In this document: in pieces, positions 28,601-40,600 of the stretch
Layout of the letters: each line of letters opens with the position of its first letter
Numbering within the stretch: position 1 is the first letter of the stretch
Source: Diphasiastrum complanatum
Lineage: Eukaryota > Streptophyta > Lycopodiopsida > Lycopodiales > Lycopodiaceae
Length of the DNA: 64,000 nt
NCBI GenBank assembly: GCA_029204225.1
Contig: CM055094.1
Location: forward strand, 28,134,107 to 28,198,106
Direction of reading: 5' to 3'
Notes under the pieces: generated by a model
Databases searched by the model: none
Told to the model about the DNA's origin: nothing
The model's input: the letters and a program-made list of their open reading frames with translations, nothing else
Position numbers and translations under genes: made by a program

Positions 28601-31600
28601 ATCCTCATCATGCTCATCCTCTGACACTGGCTCATCTGCCTCATACAATGGGGGCTCTCTGTGCTCAAGCCCAAGTTCTCTCTGTCTCATCTCGGCAAGC
28701 TCCCTCTCTCTCTCTGCCATCAACTGTGTGCCCAGGTCATCTGCAGGCATGGGATGGGTGCTGTCCGTAGGCAAGTCAAATCGGATATCTTCGTCTGCAA
28801 GGTTTAAAATTTGCATGTCAGAGAGACAACTTTATCAAGAAATGAAACCAACGTACTAGGAGTCAACCAACATGCTATGGGAGAATAGCTTATCACCTGC
28901 AATGCGCTCGTAATGGTCGGAAGTCTCCTGGCGAGACGTGCGTTGGTGGTACAGAACACCAACCGCTCCAACTGACTCACTGACAACCGGTTTCCTCTCC
29001 TCGTGTGAATGAGTGCCCATGTGCTCCAATTACGCTCACACACGGAGGAAGCACAGTCCTGTGGTGCGTGCATTGAAATGCTTCAGCACATTGTGGCAGA
29101 GGGCCCAGAGGAAGGCCCTTCTGAAGGGCTCAGAGTCGATGATGGCAAAGGGCAGGTTCAGCTCGTAAATCAGACTGGCCACGGCCTGTGTGGCCTCTCT
29201 GTCCATGTGCGGCTGATGCGCGCCGCGAATGGTCTGCTGCACAAGGGCTCTCCCTGGTGGGCGACGGGTGGTGGACCTCCAGCACGGTGCACCAACCGTG
29301 ACGGGAATGGACGATGACGCGACAGGCTGGGCACTGGTGGATGCATCGGCTGTAGACGTGGAATGGGGAGAGTGAGATGCACTGGCAAGGATGGGTGCAG
29401 CAGCATAGGTGGGGTGCACTGGTGGAGGGGCAACATCTGGCATGGGGTACGAAAACTGCTGGCTGAGGAGGTCATCCGAATGGGAAGGGAAGGAAGAAGG
29501 GATCTCTTCCACATCCTCGAAGGCCCGCCCAGTACCATCCTGGGCCTGCTCGGGTGGCGGAGAGTCCATGAGAAAGTCGTAGATTGGTGGAGTGCGAGCA
29601 ACAGTGGGTGGTGGTGGAACCGCAGTGGCAACTGGCAGACGCGATGGGACGGGATCCGCCGGAATCTGAGCAGATGGGGGTGCGTGAGGCAGAACTATCT
29701 GAGGGGCAAAGGGACCGGAGGAGGATGCACTCCCTCTCCTCGTGCGTGCCAGCCAAGCAGGCAGCAACTCTGGGTCAGCCACATAAGGAGCGGTGCAAAA
29801 TCGGAGAATGCCCTCCGAAATGGTGTTCTCTCCTGCCACGAGCCGCGGCCCGTAGGTGTCCAGTAGTCGCTGCCTGTCGGGGACGGTCATGCTGCCACAA
29901 GGGGCAGCATTCAAGGTGGCACCATGTTTGGCACGTGCACCGAGCAGATGGCCTTTAAGGCGAGTGAGGGATGCAGCAAACTTGACAAGACAGTATCGGC
30001 AGCGCTCGATCTTCTAACCGGTCTTGTTGGCCTTGTCGGCAACCCGCCTGACAATGTCTACCTCGTCCCATAGACTGGAAAGGTCAGATTGCACCATTGC
30101 AGATGAAATGAGGGATGGATTGCTGGAAAAAAAACAGCAGGGTTCACTGTTGGAGAGACGCTGAAAATGGGCGAATGCAGGGCAAAGCAAATCAGATGCA
30201 AGGCAGGGCGTTGCGTGGGCGATGGGCGACGCAAGGAATCAAAGGCAGGCAGGAAAAACCAGCAGCGATGGCAGGGCGGAGAGGGCGCAAAAAAATTTCA
30301 GAGGAAATGCAAGGGGGGCAGGTAGGTTTAGGTAAAAAAAAATTTAAAAAAATATTAAATAATAAAAATATTATTATATTGTGGTACCGCGGTACCATCA
30401 TGGTACCGCATGATGGTACCGCGGTACCGGTACGGTCCCGCGGTACCGGGATCCGCGGTACCCAGTACCGCGGGACCTATGATATATATATATCATAGTG
30501 GCACGTAGTATCGCCATTATGGTACCACGGTACCATAATGGTGGTACCGCGGTTATGGTGCCGCCCTCAGACCAGCGGTACCAGGGCGACACCACAAAAA
30601 TAGTATTTTTTATTATTTAAAAAAAAAAAAACCCTTTTAACCGGCTAAAACCAGGTAAAAAATTCAAGAAAAAAAAGGGCTACGGTTTAGAAAAAAGATG
30701 TTACTGTACGGGGGGATTGTATTGGGGGCACTGTGGGAGAGCAGACCTGGTGGTCAATGGGAGTGCAGCATGTGGGGGGGCAGCAAATCCGGACAAGTAC
30801 ACCGTCACATGGGCACTGTGGGGGAGCAGACCACGGACCCAATCGGAGTGCAGCAATACATGGGGCAGGTACAGTAGCACATGGGCACTGCGGAGGAGCA
30901 GACCGTGGACCCAATCAGAGTGCAGCATGTGGGGGAGCAATACATGGGGCAGGTACAGTAGCACATGGGTACTGTGGAGGAGCAGACCATGGACCCAATC
31001 GGAGTGCAGCATGTGGGGGAGCAATACATCCGGACAGGTACACCGTCACATGGGCACTGTGGAGGAGCAGACCATGGACCCAATCGGACTGCAGCATGTG
31101 GGGGAGGAATACATGGGGCAAGTACAGTAGCACATGGGATCATCAACAAAAGCAAATTGGGAAACAGGCTGTGGGGTTAAATAGGCTCTCACGAGACAGT
31201 GAGAGAGCTAGTGAGAGGCTGTGAGAGAGAGAGGCATTGTGAGAGGCTGTGTCACAGACCGAGTGAGAGGCTGTGAGAAGGCCAGTGAGAGCCATTGAGA
31301 GGCTGTGAGAGGCTGTGAGGGTCATTTCGAGCAACAGGGTGTCGTGAGATGGCGGAAGGCGAAGCCAGGAGGAAGCTCGAGGAAGATGTTCGAAGGCACA
31401 ACGAAAGGCATCAGAAGCAAGAGGCAGACATTGCAGAGATGCTGTGAGAGACTCGACAGAGACACCCAGAGCTGCAGATCCCCGCCCCCGCTGTCGAGCT
31501 GGATTTGGATGAGCAAATCGGAATGAACTTCACACGACGGCAGCTCATCATGGTCAGGGAAAGGGCGGCCAGACGTCGGGCTGACCAGGAGGCAGCTTGG

Positions 31601-34600
31601 GCTAACCGGGAGGCAGAGCGAGAGCGACATAACAATTCTCCTGACGAGGGCGACGAGTCAGTGGAGGATTTATAGGAATGTTTAGCATAGATGGGGTCTA
31701 GCCGTATGTGGCTGACTGTTGTTATGTAATGTTCATCAGTAGATGAGGCAATATTTAGTGTCTAGCATGTTGTAAAGAACAGCCCCAGCCGTATGCGGCG
31801 GGAATAAGTATTGTAATTTTGATACATCTGATGAATTAATGTACGGTGTGTTTTTTGTGCAATGCGTGCCTTGTGTATTGCAATCTGATGTATGTGTTTA
31901 TGAAATGCTATCAGGGGGGTTGTATTTCTGTGTTTTGCATATGCTCTCAATCTCTGTAGTAAAATCTAATTGAAAACACGCACACACCATTTGAAGTAGA
32001 ACTGCAAGTAGAACATCACAATTACAAATTGACAAATACACATTGTGCAGTGAATACAATACGTCCAACACTAAATATAAATGGAAAATGGTCTGAATGC
32101 AGTGTTCGACCATCTGGTTGCCAAACATGGAACATGATATCAAACTGCTGAAAATAAAATGACAGAGCTACAAACAATGCTCTGCCTCAAACTCAGATGA
32201 ATGCTCCGGAGACAACTCAGGGCCCCGAGCTGACTCTCGCAACTGATATCTATGCCTGTCTGGTACTGGCATGGGCTGTGTATCCGAGGGGGAAGACTCG
32301 TCATCCTCATCCTCCCAATCTGCCTCCGCATCAGCCCCCAAGCAGGCTAAACCAACAACACCTGCTGTAGCTGGCTGTTCAAGTGCACCTCTACCAGCAA
32401 CTGGAGCCCTGCGAGGTCGTCCTCTCTTCCCTGGCATTTTCTGTGCCCTGCCTTTCTTGTTCGGTGCACCCTTGGGCCTTCCTGGCCTCTTGCGGACGAG
32501 GGGAGCCGTCAATGCCTCATCACCCCCATGCAGATCACCTGGCTGACTAGGTTGGGCCCAAGCTGCGGCCGGCTGGGATAGAGTAGCCAAAGATGGGTGT
32601 CCCTATGTAGCTGATAGTGGAGGATAGGTCCGAGGAGTGTGTGCCCTTGGGCCTGCTGCTGGTGGAGGAACTGGATGTGGAGGGGCCGTCCCTGCAAGAG
32701 GCAAGTACAGTGGTGATAAGTACTGAAAGGGGCACTGCGGTGGACGGTACTGGTACATCCTGGGTGCTGCCAAAGGAGGAGCCGGTGCTGTGGGTGCTGC
32801 CAAAGGAGGAGCCCGTGCCGTGGGTGCTGCCAATGGAGGAGGATGTGCTGTGGGTGCTGTCACTGGAGGAGCGTCTGTAGATGTGGGCGCTGCAAGAGAA
32901 AATCTGGGCACAGATGGTGGCCTGCCATGGAGACCTGCTGCTGCAAAACTGGATGGCGATGAAGGGGCTGCAGGCCTCAACGGTATCGGTGGCACTGGAG
33001 GTGCTGTGCGGCGCACATACACCCTCTGAGGAACTGGAGGAACTGCAGGCACCTCGTGTAGCCGCTCTGGCTGAGACTCTGTGTAGGGCATGCTGGCTAG
33101 AGAGGATGGGGGCGCCCTGACGCTCGGCATCTGCTGGGCCTCTGAATCCAAGTCTGCAATCAAGTCGTCCAGCTGGGCATCCGAATACAAATGCTCTGGG
33201 TTCTGGGACTCATCATGTGCACCATCCTCTGGATCATCCCGTGCCTCATCCTGTGCACCATGCGGACCCTGCATGGCCTCCCAATTGGTACAATCAAAGT
33301 CATCTGGTGACTCCTCTGGTGTGCTGTCATAGAAATGCCTATGGCTCTGTGATGCACGCATCCAAGCAGTTGCGGAAGGTAAACCCAAATCACTCTGCCC
33401 CCTATCAAGAGCCTCCTCCATCATATCAACATAAGAAGGTATGCCACTGGCCCCCCCTGTGTGTCCTGCCCGTCTCCCGGTATAATCTGTGGCATGTGTC
33501 CCACCTCTACCACGTGATGCACCTGTGACCCCTGCTCCTGTATCATATGCCTCATCCCGCTCTGATCTGGCGAACACAACCCGAATGGGCTCATCCTCAT
33601 CCTGATCATCCTCTGACACTGGCTCATCTGCCTCGTACAATGGAGGCTCTCTATGCTCAAGCCCAAGCTCTCTCTCTCTGCAAGCTCCCTCTCTCTCTTT
33701 GCCATCAACTGTGTGCCCAGGTCCTCTGCAGGCATGGGATGGGTGCTGTTCGTAGGCAAGTCAACCTGGCGCTCCAAATCAGATATCTTCGTCTACAAGG
33801 TTTAAAATTTGCATGTCAGGGAGGCAACTCTATCAAGAAATGAAACCAACATACCAGGAGTCAACCAACATGCTATGAAAGATTAGCTTATCACCTGCAA
33901 TGCGCTCGTAATGGTCGGAAGTCTTCTGGTGAGACGTGCGTTGGTGCTACAGAACACCAACCGCTCCAACTAACTCACTGACCACCGCTTTCTTCTCCTC
34001 GTGTGAATGAGTGCCCAAATTACGCTCACACATGGAGGCAGCACAGTCCTGTGGTGCGTGCATTGAAATACTTCAGCACATTGTGGAAGGGCTGGAACTT
34101 CAACGAAACACAACAATGGAGGATAAAATGAGATGCATACCTGAGAAAGGACACGCAGTGCAAGACGTTGTATAGATGGGTATGTGCTACCGAACATGGT
34201 CCACCAGGTAATGGGTAGCTGCCTCCTCTCTGGATCCTGAGCAGCCGGGTGGCCGAATGTGCCCATGCCCAAACAAAATGCAGCGAGCTCCTCCATGAGC
34301 CTGATAGGATCCAAACCTATGTGTGGACTCACTCTGTGAAGGTACTGAAGCCAATCGGCCTCGAGCTCCCTGTCTGCGATCTGTGTCGGAGAGAGGAAGA
34401 GGGGATGCAGTATGTGTGCAACGTTGTGGATACTCCTGTGGAAGTAGTTCCACCGCGTCTCCCAGATGAACTTCAGCTCGGTCATCCTGCAGGTGAGAGG
34501 TATGTGGTGTAGGGCATTACGAAAAAAACTTAACATTGATAGAAAAACAAACTAGCAAGTACTGAAAAGATAAAGGCCAATTACGGAACTATACTGCTTA

Positions 34601-37600
34601 CCTCTCTGGCTGCAAGATGGGCAGCTGCAGGAACTGTCCAATCCGGTCCATGAGCTCATAGACCAGTCCAAGTGTCGACCCCTCGCTGTCAGCCATGCGG
34701 AGCACAATGTAAAGTGGTCGAAGCAGTCCTGACAATGTCTGTGCATCCCTCCAGAAGTGGTCTCCCCCCACCGTGGAAGAAAAGTGCTCCCCATCCTCGG
34801 TGCGCGGAAATGTACTGGCACACCAAAGATCACTGGCAACCATATGTAGAAGCTGCGCCCTACACCTGATCAGACGGTCGATGACCACCAAGTCGAATGC
34901 AAAGCGTGTGGGGGCTGGCTTACGGAGGTCCAACTGGCTGAACACCCGGAACATGGCAAGAACACGCCTCTTCCTGGTGACAAGAGTCACCAGGAAGAGG
35001 GCCTCACGGACGATGGCTCTAACCCAAGGAAGTGCACCTATATCCCCCATCAGAAGGTCTATGCCGTGCGCGGCACAGGGGGTATGAACAATGTGAGGGA
35101 ACTCGGCCTCTAGCAGTACACCCATCTGAATGCAGTTCGTGGCCGTCACCACTGTGACGACATGCTATGGGCCTATGGACAGGATGGAAGACCTGATGAC
35201 ATCAAACATGAACTCTGCAGATATGACTCTCCCCCCCCTGCTTCAAACTGTGTGCCCATGCAACTGGAGACCAATATGTTGAGGATCGGCCTCCTCCTGA
35301 GATCAGTCCAGCCATCGGACATGATGCTGCAACCGTAAGTGGCCCAGTGGCGACGTAGACAATGACTCGACCCTATCCCTCAACATGTGTGTGCGGACAA
35401 CCTCTGAACTAGGGACTCTCCAGCTAGGGCTGACAGACTGTGCAAGGCGGAAGGCCCTTATGAAGGGCTCGGAGTCGGTGATGGCAAATGGAAGGTTCAA
35501 CTCATAAATCAGGCTGGCCACGGCCTGTGTGGCCTCTCTATCCATGTGCGGCTGATGCGCGCCGCGAATGCTCTGCTGCCTAAGAACTCTCCCAGCTGGG
35601 CGACGGGCAGCGGACCTCAAGCACGGTGCACCAACCGTGACGGGAATGGATGTTGACGCGACAGGCTGGGCACTAGTGGATGCATCAGCTGTAGACGTGG
35701 AATGGGGAGAGTGGGATGCACTGGCCGGGATGGGTGGAGCAGCGTAAGTGGGGTACACTAGTGGAGGGTGGACATCTGGCATGGGATATGAAAACTACTG
35801 GGTAGGGAGGTCATCCGCAGTGGCAACTGGCGGACGCGGTGGGACAGGATCCACCGGAATGGGTGCAGATGGGGGTGCGTGAGGCGGAACTGTCTGAGGG
35901 GGATGAGGGGCAAAGGGACTGGACGAGGATGCACTCCCTCTCCACGTGCGTGCCAGCCAAGCAGGCAACAGCTCGGGGTCAACCATGTAAGGAGCGGTTC
36001 AAAACCGAAGAACACCCTCCGAAATGGTGTTCTCCCCCGCCACATGACGTGGCCCGTAGGTATCCAAAAGTTGCTGCCTGACGGGAACGGACATGCTGGC
36101 ACAGGGGGCAGCATTCAGTGTGCCACCATCTCTCGCTCAGTGTGCGCCGAGTAGGTGGCCTTTAAGGCGAGTGAGGGTGGCAACGAACTCAGTCAGGCAA
36201 TATCGACATCACACGATCCTTGCATCGGACTTGTTAGACTTGTCGGGAACCCGCCTGACAATGTCCACCTTGTCCCACAGATCGGCAAGGTTGGAATGCA
36301 CCATCTCTGTAGAAAGGACTAGGGAAAGAAGGCAAAGATCTCTGTGGGTGCGATAGGAGTCGGAAGGCTTGAAAAAACCACAATAAAGGCCGAAATAGCA
36401 ATAGTAGGGGAGGGCCTCCTATCGCATTCACGATCATCTCTATCTTTTTTTCCCCAGTTCCTTCTATAGAAATGGTGCATTCCAACCTTGCCGATCTGTG
36501 GGACGAGGTGGAGGTTGTCAGGCGGGTTCCCGACAAGTCCAACAAGTCCGGTACAAAGATTGTGCGCTGCCGATATTCCCTGGTCGAGTTCGTTGCCACC
36601 CTCACTCGCATTAAAGGCCACCTGCTCGGTGCACGCACCAAAAATGGTGGCACACTGAATGCTGTCCCTTGTGCCAGTATGTCCGCCCCCGTCAGGCAGC
36701 GACTTCTGGACACCTATGGGCCACGTCTTGTGGCGGGGGAGAACACCATTTCGGAGCGTGTTCTCCGGTTTTGCACCGCTCCTTACGTGGTTGACCCCGA
36801 GTTGCTGCCTGCTTGGCTGGCACGCACGAGGAGAGGGAGTGCATCCTCGTCCAGTCCCACTGCCCCTCATCTATAAAGTCCTCAACACAGGATTCTAGCC
36901 TAAGCATACCATACAAAGCAACCACACATGGGAACCGGTGGAGTTTAAACCAACCCAACCAAACCTAGATCGTACTAATCTAGCCCCCAAGCTATGGATC
37001 AATCAGAGTCATGGAAAGAGGAGTCACACCAGCAGCATGTAGCTACTCATCACAAATCAAGCATACACTAGTGAGAGCCCAGCAGGTATACTTATACCCT
37101 CCAAGGCCCATGCACCACTCACTAGTAGTGCACTGTGACACCTCACTGGACACCTCTACAGCCTATCTGGGCCACGTCATCCAGTACCCATACCAACTCC
37201 ACCACCATGTGTTTAGGCCTACAACCATTAATTATGACCATGTACACATAAGGGCCCCAATTCCCTTATAGTCACAATTAACTTACGGGTTGTTGGTCTA
37301 CCGGTCCCTAGCGTGGACACGCTACCCGAGACCAGTCATGGGCATGACATTCTTCCCCCCTTATTCAAGTTCTGCCCTCAGAACTTAAAACTGGGAAAGT
37401 GCCTCCCTCCTTAAGCTTCCTTCCTGTTCCCAGAAATCGTCATCGTCGTACATCCCCTCCATGATGCTCGGTAACTATACGATTTCTCAATCGTTTAGTT
37501 CTTGTATCCAAGATCTTTTCAGGTTCAAGACGAGATACGCCCGATGATTCATCCAACAGGTCCAACTGATCTCCAGATCCAAGATGCTCTCCTTCACGTA

Positions 37601-40600
37601 GGCTCTTTTGGAGACGACTAACGTGAAATACGGGATGCACTTGCGATCCATCCGGGAGTTCCAATTGGTAAGCTAAGGATCCGATCTTTTTCAAGATCTT
37701 AAACGGTCCTCTATATCTAGGGGACAACTTATAATGCTTGCCGGTACGCATCACACTTGAATCTTTCGGGATTCTCAAATATACCCAATCTCCCACTTGG
37801 AAGTCTCTCGATGATCTTTTCAGATTTGCATAATGTTTGTCCCTATCCTGGGCACTCTGGACATTTTCACGTGCAATCCGTAGCATTTCCTGCATATCGT
37901 GTAGCAATTCCGCTACTTTCTGAAACTCGATCGTCCGAGTCTCAACCGCAATGGGTGATCTAGGCTCAAAACCGTACATAAGCATAAACGGGCTATAACC
38001 GGTAGCCGAATGCTTACTACTATTATAGGCAAACTCGATCAATGGAAGGTACTTTTCCCAATCAGATTGCCGTCTAGAAACATATGCCCGAAGCATTTGT
38101 TCCATTGTCTGATTTGTTCTTTCCGTTTGTCCATCCGTCTCGAATGATCAGAAGAACCCAAGCTCAGTGTCGTCTCTAGTTTAGCAAATACGGCCGACCA
38201 AAAGTGACCGGTGAACTTCGGATCGCGATCGCTCACGATATCACTTGGTAATCTGTAAAGCCTAAACAGACTCTCTACAAATATTTGAGCTATATCAGAA
38301 GCCTTCGCGGTGGTCTTTATCGGAATAAACGTTGCCAATTTGGTAAGACGGTCGACCACAACCCAAATTGCATCATGCTGTTTATTCGTCCGCGGTAACC
38401 CAACCACGAAATCCATGGAAATACTATCCCATCGCTTATTAGGGATATCCAGTGGATGCAACAAACCGCCCGCCTTATGGCGTTCAGCTTTATTCAACTG
38501 GCATTGGTCACACTTGACCACATAAGATTCTACAAAGGGCTTAAGTTTTGGCCAATAAAAATCCCTTCGCACCAAATCCAATGGACGATGTATGCCGGGA
38601 TGTCCTGCACATGGTGAGTCATGACCTTCATATAGAATTTTATTCTTAACAACATCCACATCAGGCACACAAACCTTCCCTTTCCTGAACAAAAGTCCAT
38701 TACGGATAGAGAAGTCATCAATGCCCTTTATATCCTTCCCCCCAAACTGATCACCATGATCATCAGTCCCGCTTGATGAAACTGCTAGAACCCTATTCCA
38801 GATTGGTCCAAAATGTGGGTCTTTCTCATAAAGACCTCTCAGGGAGAGATAAAATTCTGTACTGATCTCAGTGAAGGAAAGTTCGTTCACTTCACCAATT
38901 CGACTAAGTGCATCAGCCACTTGATTAGATGAGCCCCTGATATACGACACTTCAAAGTCAAATTCTTGCATGAGTTCTGCCCATCTGGCCTTACGACCTC
39001 GCAAATCATTCTGATTACAAAAATACTTTAAAGGTTGATGATCCGTATTAACCACGAATTAATTACCCTCCAAGGCCCATGCACCACTAGTAGTGCACTG
39101 TGACACCTCACTGGACACCTCTGCAGCCTATCTGGCCACGTCATCCAGTTTCTTAATGACTCACTGATAGACCCATACAACTCCACCACCATGTGTTTAG
39201 GCCTACAACCATTAATTATGACCATGTACACATAAGGGCCCCAATTCCTGCCCGCGCGCCCTTTTGGTTTTTTTTTTTTTTTTATTAAAAAACACGTTTG
39301 GGGCCCGACCACGGATGCCAAAAGGCTGTGTCCGCCCCGGACCCTCACATGGTACCGCCATTATGGTGCCGCCCAAAAATTCGCGGTACCAGGGTGGCAC
39401 CATTTTTTAATATTTTTTTTTAATATTTTTTTTTTTTTTTTATATATTTTTTTAAATTTAGTGGGCAATATGGGTATCAGCTTGAAGCTCTTGACGAGAG
39501 CAGTGCATTTATGTAGGTTGCCGGTGCTTTCAGCTACAAAATGTGTTAGACAACTAAATAATGCACCTCTCAGTTTAGTAGTCACTAGTTAACCGTGAGC
39601 TCAGATCTGTAAGGCCCCCGTTATGAGGAGAAGCCATTATTGAGCACAGTTGTTAGTATAGGGTCTACTGTGAGACCATGATGGTTATGAGATGGCTAGA
39701 TTACAGTTTCTATATAGAAGCAAGTCTTGGGGGGTTCGGGGGGCGGTAGCCCCTTGAGAAACGGGGCTCTGCCCCCCAACGACGAAAACACACTTTTTGG
39801 TGTTTTGCATCCCCTTGGTCCTTTGGCTGTTCACTCTCGTCAGAACCTGCAACCTGCATGAATGCACTGCTCTCGTCAACAGCTTCAAGCTGATACCCAT
39901 ATTGCCCACTCAATTTTATTTGAATTTTTTTTGAATTTCAAAAAAATATTAAAAACAAAATATTATATATTATGATACCGCGGATCAGTATGGATCCGCC
40001 GTACCAGTATGGATCCGCGGTACCGGGATCTGCGGATCCTGGTACCGCTGGATCTATGATATAGATATATATCAAATCTTTTCATTCTATTTTATTCTTG
40101 TTCAAACAAATTATAAATTTAACTTGCTAACAATGTAACTCATCATACACCATGTATTCAATTCTCTCTCTCTCTCTCTAACAAATTACAAATTTAACAT
40201 TCAATTATCATTATACACTATCTATTCCAACATTTTCTTCCCTGGTCACTATGGTACAAATCCTTCTATTCACGATCTTTGCAAGCAAACAATCATCATA
40301 TTGTAGTTGTTTTCTCTGTGATATTACGGGCTGATAATACCAAAAAGCATATTGTAGAAAGATAAACAAGCTCATGAGAGAGAAAATTGAATCTCTATTA
40401 TTGCATTATGAGAGAAACCATGACATTGAGCTATACTGAGGGACATGTAGTTCGTTGGTGTCTCCTCATATCTGGTCCTCTTAATTTAAGGTCTTTTTCA
40501 ATCACTAAGTTATCTATTGAGGCACTTGGGCCATTTTAGCAGGCATAATGAGCATGCTAAATTCCCAGCGTGTGGCATACAAGGATATCAATGAAGGTAT

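Larger units (their letters stand above)
25636..30481. mobile_element. hAT copy 1, 4.85 kb, two convergent genes, defective
   Basis: The left tip is CATAGTACC and the right tip GGACCTATG, with ATATATAT (8 bp, the hAT length) on both sides. The first ~100 bp and last ~100 bp are GGTACC-rich arrays shared with the MITEs. The element carries plus-strand ORF1 (26269-26634) and a minus-strand hAT transposase (about 30096 to 27158). A premature stop in the BED-finger region and deletion of DUF659 make it non-autonomous. Confidence 0.87.
30494..36471. mobile_element. hAT copy 2, left end to head-to-head fold-back
   Basis: It begins CATAGTGGCACGTAG, 12 bp of TA after copy 1. It has the GGTACC array, a five-unit tandem array, a broken ORF1, and then the most complete transposase reading of the window on the minus strand. 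Instead of a normal right terminus it runs at about 36304-36471 into a second transposase 5' end on the plus strand. No right TIR is found before the Ty3 LTR at 36872. Confidence 0.8.
36872..39247 (-). mobile_element. Ty3/gypsy chromovirus, internally deleted
   Basis: Read on the minus strand it has an LTR fragment (39247-39066), then directly RNase H, integrase and chromodomain (39055-37440), polypurine tract and complete 3' LTR (37349-36872). PBS, gag, protease and RT are missing, lost in a deletion joining the middle of the 5' LTR to RNase H. It is inserted in the truncated transposase arm at 36871. Confidence 0.85.

Noticed and set aside
27255-28859. plus-strand open frames opposite the transposase tail
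   Set aside because: They are shadows of the low-complexity, GC-rich minus-strand frame and show no domain.
30717-31224. long open frames over the tandem array of copy 2
   Set aside because: Openness comes from the repeat unit in several frames on both strands. The translated repeats resemble no protein.
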